This document shows, piece after piece, positions 5,056 through 7,928 of a stretch of 7,928 nucleotides of DNA; the first letter of the stretch is position 1, and each line of letters begins with the position of its first letter. The translations under genes and the position numbers were made by a program. The notes beneath the pieces were generated by a model. That model worked only from the letters and a program-made list of their open reading frames with translations, made no database searches and had not been told where the DNA came from. The DNA lies in NCBI GenBank assembly GCA_021777365.1, contig JAJYDP010000211.1:1-7928 (forward strand). Reading direction: 5' to 3'. The DNA comes from Chloroflexota bacterium. Its GTDB lineage: Bacteria; Chloroflexota; Limnocylindria; Limnocylindrales; CSP1-4.

Positions 5056-5153
5056 CTGCCCGCCACGAGCGTGGTGCCGGGTGGCCCGCGGCAGGCGGCG
5101 CCTGGATCTCGCCGGGGACCCGGCGAAACCGCGCCCGATTGGTTGAGCGTCCC

Positions 5154-5160
5154 GGGGGGG
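5154..5160 (+). promoter_or_regulatory. G-run ribosome binding site (seven Gs) for the beta-helix lipoprotein
   Basis: GGGGGGG ends exactly seven bases before the ATG at 5168, mirroring the arrangement ahead of the DUF4242-like gene. Wobble pairing with the anti-SD CCUCC is possible. No better SD is present. Confidence 0.45.
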
Positions 5161-5167
5161 ATCGGCC

Positions 5168-6568
5168 ATGCGCCGAATCGGGTTCGCGCAGGCTCTGGCC
5201 GGCACAGCCGTTACGCTGCTGGCGGCGTGCGCAGGCGGCGGGCCGCCGGCCTCGCATCCCGTGACGCCACCTCCCGCGTCCGGTCCGTCGCCGTTCGTCT
5301 CACCCGCGGCGGAAGGGCCCGCAGCCAGTCCCTCCGCTCCCCCCACTGCGATCGCGACGCAGGTCATGCAGGACGACACGGCGCTCCTCCAGTCGAAGCT
5401 CGCCGCGTGCGTCCCGGGCGGTGCGACGTGCACCATTCGCCTGCCGGCGGGGACGTTCCGCACCCGACAGCTCTCCGCCACGGGGTTCCACGGGACCATC
5501 GCCGGTGAGGGCATCGGCAAGACCGTCATCCAGGCCCTGCCGGGGTACGTCGTCACGCCGGGCTACGTGCTGAGCAGGCCGCCCAGCGCGACCAACGTCT
5601 ACCCGGCCATCCTGGCGTTCGGCGGACCGAGCGATGTCACGATCACAGACCTCACGTTCCGCGTGACGGAGGCGGACCCCGTGCCGGGTGGGTGGTACGA
5701 GAACGACGATCGCGTCCACAACACGTTCCTCGCCTACGCGCTCTCCGTACAGGGGAGCGCGCATCTGACGCGGGTTGCCTTCGAGGGCTCGCGCGGCAGC
5801 CTCGACGCCGGCCCGGGCGGACAGGGAGTCAACCTCGAGGCAGGGGTGGCGATCGACGGGTCCCGCTCGCCGCAGGGGGGCGACGACTTCACGATGACCC
5901 GGTGCACGGTGCGGAACGCCGAAGCCGCGGTCCTCCTCTATCGCTTCGGGGGCCACGCCCTGGTCGGCGGGTCCACCGCCGACGGCAATACGTTCGTCCA
6001 CTCCGGCGCCGGGATCTTCACCGAGATCGACGGCGCAGTCATCGAGGCGTCCTACAACCGCATCGCCGACGACATCAGCCCGGCCAGCGCGATCGTGATC
6101 GACGTGGTCGGCAGCGTGACGGCGCCCTCCCACGTGCTCGTCGCGCACAACCGCATCACGCTCGATGCCGGCGGCACGCAGGCCGTTCGCGCATCGCAGG
6201 GTGGCCAGAAGTTCGGTGTCGCGCAGGGAGCCGGAGCCGAAGCCGCGTTCGAGCTCACGGTCGCCGACAACACGCTCGTGCTCGGCGGCGATGGCAGCGA
6301 CACCGGGATCCTGCTGCGCAACACCGTCGGGACCGTCGTGTCGCGCAACACGATCCAGGGGAAGGGGACCAGCGCCATCGAGCTCGTCGGAACGACGCAG
6401 GCGACCGTGGCCGGCAACGCGGTCGGCGGCTTCGTGCCCTCGGGCGAGGCGCACATTACCCTCGACGTGAACACCAGCGGCGCTCGCGTCAACTGCGCCA
6501 GACCCGCGGACACCGTCGCCGACCAGGGCACCCGCAACACGGTGACCGGCTGCTCGCCGTCGAAGTGA
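5168..6568 (+). CDS. Secreted right-handed beta-helix lipoprotein (pectate-lyase-like fold)
   Basis: A 466-residue exported protein. Residues 1-21 are a lipoprotein signal peptide: MRRIGFAQAL, a hydrophobic core, then the lipobox LAAC with Cys21. It should be lipidated by Lgt (encoded at 3130-4056) and anchored on the outer face of the membrane. Residues 22-65 are a Pro/Ser/Ala/Gly linker. The remainder is a parallel beta-helix. DDTALLQSKL (69-78) and IRLPAGTFRTRQLSATGFHGTI (90-111) match the N-terminal cap of pectate-lyase-3-like proteins. Many short PbH1-type coils follow, with N-x-I/V/L repeats such as YNRI, HNRITL, DNTLVL, RNTI and GNAV. Two late Cys residues could form a disulfide. Such folds occur in polysaccharide lyases, hydrolases and epimerases; no catalytic set is identifiable, so the substrate is open. 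Promoter element, G-run SD and downstream hairpin make it a single-gene unit. Confidence 0.85.
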   Translation: MRRIGFAQALAGTAVTLLAACAGGGPPASHPVTPPPASGPSPFVSPAAEGPAASPSAPPTAIATQVMQDDTALLQSKLAACVPGGATCTIRLPAGTFRTRQLSATGFHGTIAGEGIGKTVIQALPGYVVTPGYVLSRPPSATNVYPAILAFGGPSDVTITDLTFRVTEADPVPGGWYENDDRVHNTFLAYALSVQGSAHLTRVAFEGSRGSLDAGPGGQGVNLEAGVAIDGSRSPQGGDDFTMTRCTVRNAEAAVLLYRFGGHALVGGSTADGNTFVHSGAGIFTEIDGAVIEASYNRIADDISPASAIVIDVVGSVTAPSHVLVAHNRITLDAGGTQAVRASQGGQKFGVAQGAGAEAAFELTVADNTLVLGGDGSDTGILLRNTVGTVVSRNTIQGKGTSAIELVGTTQATVAGNAVGGFVPSGEAHITLDVNTSGARVNCARPADTVADQGTRNTVTGCSPSK

Positions 6569-6581
6569 CGCGCGTCGCGGC

Positions 6582-6605
6582 AGGCCCGAGCAGGTCAGCG
6601 GGCCT
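6582..6605. terminator. Bidirectional terminator-like hairpin between convergent genes
   Basis: AGGCCCG (6582-6588) and CGGGCCT (6599-6605) form a perfect 7-bp stem with a 10-base loop. They fill the 37-base gap between the beta-helix gene stop (6566-6568) and the DUF488 stop (6606-6608). Position supports shared termination; no long U-run is present. Confidence 0.5.
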
Positions 6606-7073
6606 TCACGCGCCGAGCCGGTGATCCAGCTCCTCGATGATCACGCGCGCCTGGTTGTGCGCTTCGTCCCTGGCCCCATAGACGAGCGTGAGCGTCCCGC
6701 GGCGAGCCCGATCGGCGAGCGCATCCAGCGTCGCCCCCCGGGCCGGGTCGGCGAGTTCCGCCCGGTAGCGCGTGCGGAACTCGTCCCAGCGCGCCGGATC
6801 GTGTCCGAACCAGCGGCGCAGCTCGGTGCTGGGGCCGAGCTCGCGCTCCCACGCATCGACACGCAGCGCCTCGCGGGAGCGGCCGCGCGGCCAGACCCGG
6901 TCCACGAGGACCCGGTACCCGTCCTCGGGGCCGGGCGCCTCGTACGCACGCCGCAGCCGGACGCTCACCCGGACGCCCTCCCGGTCGTCCGGGCCGGGGC
7001 CAGGGGTCCGGGACGGCCCGAGGGCTCGCTGGGCGGCAGGGCTGCCGTCATGGGCGAGCAGGATCTTGTGCAT
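6606..7073 (-). CDS. DUF488 (YeaO-like) protein, read with an N-terminal universal-stress-protein remnant
   Basis: The last 120 residues, from the GTG at 6968, are a complete DUF488/YeaO-type protein. Visible are RAYEAPGPEDGYRVLVDRVW (7-26) with PRG, the LRRWFGHDPARWDEF segment (50-64) and TLTLVYGARDEAHNQARV (92-109), all hallmarks of the family, whose biochemical function is unclear. The frame stays open to an ATG at 7073, giving 155 residues. Its first 18, MHKILLAHDGSPAAQRAL, are typical of the N-terminus of UspA proteins. A 17-residue Pro/Gly-rich linker joins the parts. Both starts have strong SDs: AAGGAG (7080-7085, six bases from ATG) and GGGAGG (6977-6982, eight bases from GTG). The native DUF488 start is probably 6968; the longer product may also be made. 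The gene converges on the beta-helix gene and diverges from groES. Confidence 0.85.
   Translation of the reverse strand: MHKILLAHDGSPAAQRALGPSRTPGPGPDDREGVRVSVRLRRAYEAPGPEDGYRVLVDRVWPRGRSREALRVDAWERELGPSTELRRWFGHDPARWDEFRTRYRAELADPARGATLDALADRARRGTLTLVYGARDEAHNQARVIIEELDHRLGA
6977..6982 (-). promoter_or_regulatory. Internal Shine-Dalgarno (GGGAGG) for the short DUF488 start
   Basis: GGGAGG on the minus strand lies eight bases before the GTG at 6968, where DUF488 homology begins. It supports a separate 120-residue product inside the longer frame. Confidence 0.6.
7020..7073 (-). pseudogene. Truncated universal stress protein (Usp) 5' end, 18 codons
   Basis: MHKILLAHDGSPAAQRAL corresponds to beta1, the ATP-binding Asp (Asp9) loop and the start of helix 1 in UspA proteins (compare the common form M-x-K-I-L-V-A-x-D-G-S-x-x-A-x-x-A-L). 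After Leu18 the similarity stops abruptly and a Pro/Gly linker leads in frame into DUF488. The fragment keeps its own SD (AAGGAG, 7080-7085). The simplest reading is a deletion that removed the rest of a Usp gene and left its 5' end fused to the next gene. With only 18 residues, chance resemblance is not excluded. Confidence 0.5.
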
Positions 7074-7374
7074 GCTGCGCTCCTTCCCGGTGCCGGTCGT
7101 CCTGCCGCCCCGTCTGCACCGCCGATGCTGCTCCGGCGGCCGGTCAATCTCTGTGACCTGTGTGGCGGGGTACGCCCTGCCTTCCTCGATCACGTAGCGG
7201 AAGCAAGCGTAGCGGGCCACGGCCCCGGGCAGTGTCTCGAGGGTCGCAGGTCGTGGCCGTCGAGACGGGCCGGCGCCTCCGGGCCGCCGAGACGGCAAGG
7301 GCACCGGAGCCCGTCCGGAGGGGCCCGGTCCCGCCCGCCCCCGGCCGCCGCCGCGCACAGCCGCCGCCGCGCTC
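7074..7374. other. Divergent intergenic region between the DUF488 and groES units
   Basis: About 300 bases up to the groES -35 box. Contents: the SD of the long DUF488 frame (7080-7085) and an upstream extension of that frame on the minus strand. Part of the extension (7129-7230, including ARYACFRYVIEEGRAYPA) looks faintly protein-like, but it has no recognised homologue or start. No clear minus-strand promoter could be assigned. Confidence 0.5.
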
Positions 7375-7403
7375 TTGACAGCCACGGGCCGCCTGCGTAC
7401 GCT
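7375..7403 (+). promoter_or_regulatory. Sigma70-type promoter of groES(L)
   Basis: A consensus -35, TTGACA (7375-7380), is followed by 17 bases and TACGCT (7398-7403), a TANNNT-type -10. The transcription start would fall near 7410, inside the CIRCE operator, giving a leader of about 155 bases. Confidence 0.8.
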
Positions 7404-7404
7404 C

Positions 7405-7431
7405 TTAGCACTCTACGTGCGCGAGTGCTAA
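7405..7431 (+). promoter_or_regulatory. CIRCE operator (HrcA binding site)
   Basis: TTAGCACTC (7405-7413), nine bases, GAGTGCTAA (7423-7431): a perfect match to the CIRCE consensus, which the repressor HrcA binds. It begins one base after the -10 box and covers the expected start point, so repression of groESL under non-stress conditions and release on heat shock are expected. hrcA itself is not in the window. Confidence 0.97.
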
Positions 7432-7550
7432 AGCCCGCGCGCGAGGCCAAACCAACAAGGGCTCGGACCGGATCAGCAGCTGGCCGGCGCAGGGCGGAGC
7501 GACGCGACGTGCGGCCCGCCTGCGCGGCGGCGCGACCGGCAGCAGGGATC

Positions 7551-7556
7551 AGGAGG
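7551..7556 (+). promoter_or_regulatory. Shine-Dalgarno (AGGAGG) deciding the TTG start of groES
   Basis: AGGAGG ends eight bases before the TTG at 7565 and is the best SD in the groES leader. No ATG or GTG lies in frame at suitable distance, so TTG is the start. Confidence 0.85.
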
Positions 7557-7564
7557 ATACCGCG

Positions 7565-7879
7565 TTGGCGACCGCCACTGCGTCCGCGACCAAGCTTCGC
7601 CCCCTCGGCGACCGCGTCGTCGTCAAGCCCACGCCCCGCGAGGAGATGACCAAGACGGGCATCGTGCTCCCGGACACGGCCAAGGAGAAGCCCCAGGAGG
7701 GCAGCGTCCTCGCCGTCGGCCCGGGCCGCATCCTCGACGACGGCAAGCGCGAGGCCATGGACGTCAAGGTGGGCGACAAGGTGCTGTACGCGAAGTACGC
7801 GGGCACCGAGTTCAAGGTCGACGGTGACGAACTGCTCATCGTCAGCCAGAAGGACATCCTCGCGATCGTCGAGGAGTAG
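7565..7879 (+). CDS. groES: Co-chaperonin GroES (Hsp10)
   Basis: A complete 104-residue GroES, the heptameric lid of the GroEL folding chamber in the cytosol. After an eight-residue Ala/Thr-rich leader the sequence runs [13 protein letters not shown] (10-22), the standard first strand. The mobile loop follows, with the GroEL-contacting tripeptide Ile33-Val34-Leu35 in [16 protein letters not shown]. Next come [13 protein letters not shown] (48-60), [20 protein letters not shown] (68-87) and the closing [14 protein letters not shown]. Every conserved family element is present; the N-terminus is a few residues longer than in E. coli (97 aa). Translation starts at TTG, set by AGGAGG at 7551-7556. 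Expression should be heat-inducible through the CIRCE/HrcA operator at 7405-7431. groEL is the expected next gene beyond the right edge. Confidence 0.98.
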   Translation: MATATASATKLRPLGDRVVVKPTPREEMTKTGIVLPDTAKEKPQEGSVLAVGPGRILDDGKREAMDVKVGDKVLYAKYAGTEFKVDGDELLIVSQKDILAIVEE

Positions 7880-7895
7880 GCCGGTCGCACCGGCC
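7879..7895 (+). repeat. Short hairpin immediately after groES
   Basis: GGCCGGT (7879-7885) and ACCGGCC (7889-7895) make a perfect 7-bp stem with a 3-base loop, beginning at the last base of the groES stop codon. There is no U-run. If groEL follows, it may be an intercistronic stem-loop that tunes or protects the bicistronic message; the window ends before this can be judged. Confidence 0.35.
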
Positions 7896-7928
7896 CGATG
7901 GATCGGCCGGACCCGACCGGGCCCGGCC

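Noticed and set aside
5300..6454. A 384-codon minus-strand frame across the beta-helix gene
   Set aside because: Antisense shadow of a gene with a signal peptide, lipobox and repeated beta-helix coils.
7074..7385. Upstream extension of the DUF488 frame to an ATG at 7385
   Set aside because: The first half is Gly/Arg/Pro-rich and overlaps the groES -35 region. No SD supports it, while the ATG at 7073 and GTG at 6968 have strong ones. A faintly protein-like stretch at 7129-7230 was noted but has no recognised homologue.
6621..7649. A 342-codon plus-strand frame over DUF488 and the groES promoter
   Set aside because: It runs through the CIRCE operator and into groES in another frame, and lacks family resemblance.
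1..7928. Mobile elements, CRISPR arrays, defence systems, tRNA or rRNA genes, riboswitches
   Set aside because: No transposase or integrase motifs, regularly spaced repeats, tRNA T-loop/acceptor patterns or known riboswitch cores were found on either strand. The gene set gives no sign of a dedicated multi-gene system.

Overview
The window is very GC-rich DNA (well over 65% by eye) with densely packed genes and short intergenic gaps. Starts are mixed: ATG, GTG and TTG, some with strong Shine-Dalgarno (SD) sequences and some apparently leaderless. A perfect CIRCE operator sits in front of groES. By impression, the GroES sequence and the gene mix suggest a Chloroflexota lineage (Limnocylindria-like) or a high-GC actinobacterium. 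That is inference; no taxonomic marker gene lies in the window.

Layout. (1) 2-385 (+): C-terminal end of a TatD-family metal-dependent hydrolase. (2) 366-818 (-): a small anchored protein of unknown function whose end overlaps tatD. (3) 946-1680 (-): a two-hotdog acyl-ACP thioesterase, probably leaderless. (4) 1877-3060 (+): a small membrane protein (78 aa), a DUF4242-like protein (95 aa) closed by a 12-bp hairpin, and a 54-aa two-helix membrane protein. (5) 3130-4056 (-): lgt, prolipoprotein diacylglyceryl transferase, also probably leaderless. (6) 4542-4949 (+): a GNAT acetyltransferase. (7) 5168-6568 (+): a secreted beta-helix lipoprotein with a textbook lipobox, hence a likely Lgt substrate. 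(8) 6606-7073 (-): a DUF488 protein whose reading frame begins with the first 18 codons of a universal stress protein. (9) 7565-7879 (+): groES with a sigma70-type promoter and CIRCE; groEL is expected just past the right edge.

The genes look like a mosaic of single-gene units separated by promoters and hairpins, not one operon. I found no defence system, mobile element, CRISPR array, tRNA or rRNA. The most interesting unexplained signal is regulatory. The 9-mer CGGCACTTG occurs three times exactly and once with one mismatch, always on the + strand and 118-169 bases ahead of a + strand gene start. In three of the four copies it is followed, after exactly 20 bases, by ATGCT or AGGCT. The other notable item is the Usp/DUF488 junction.
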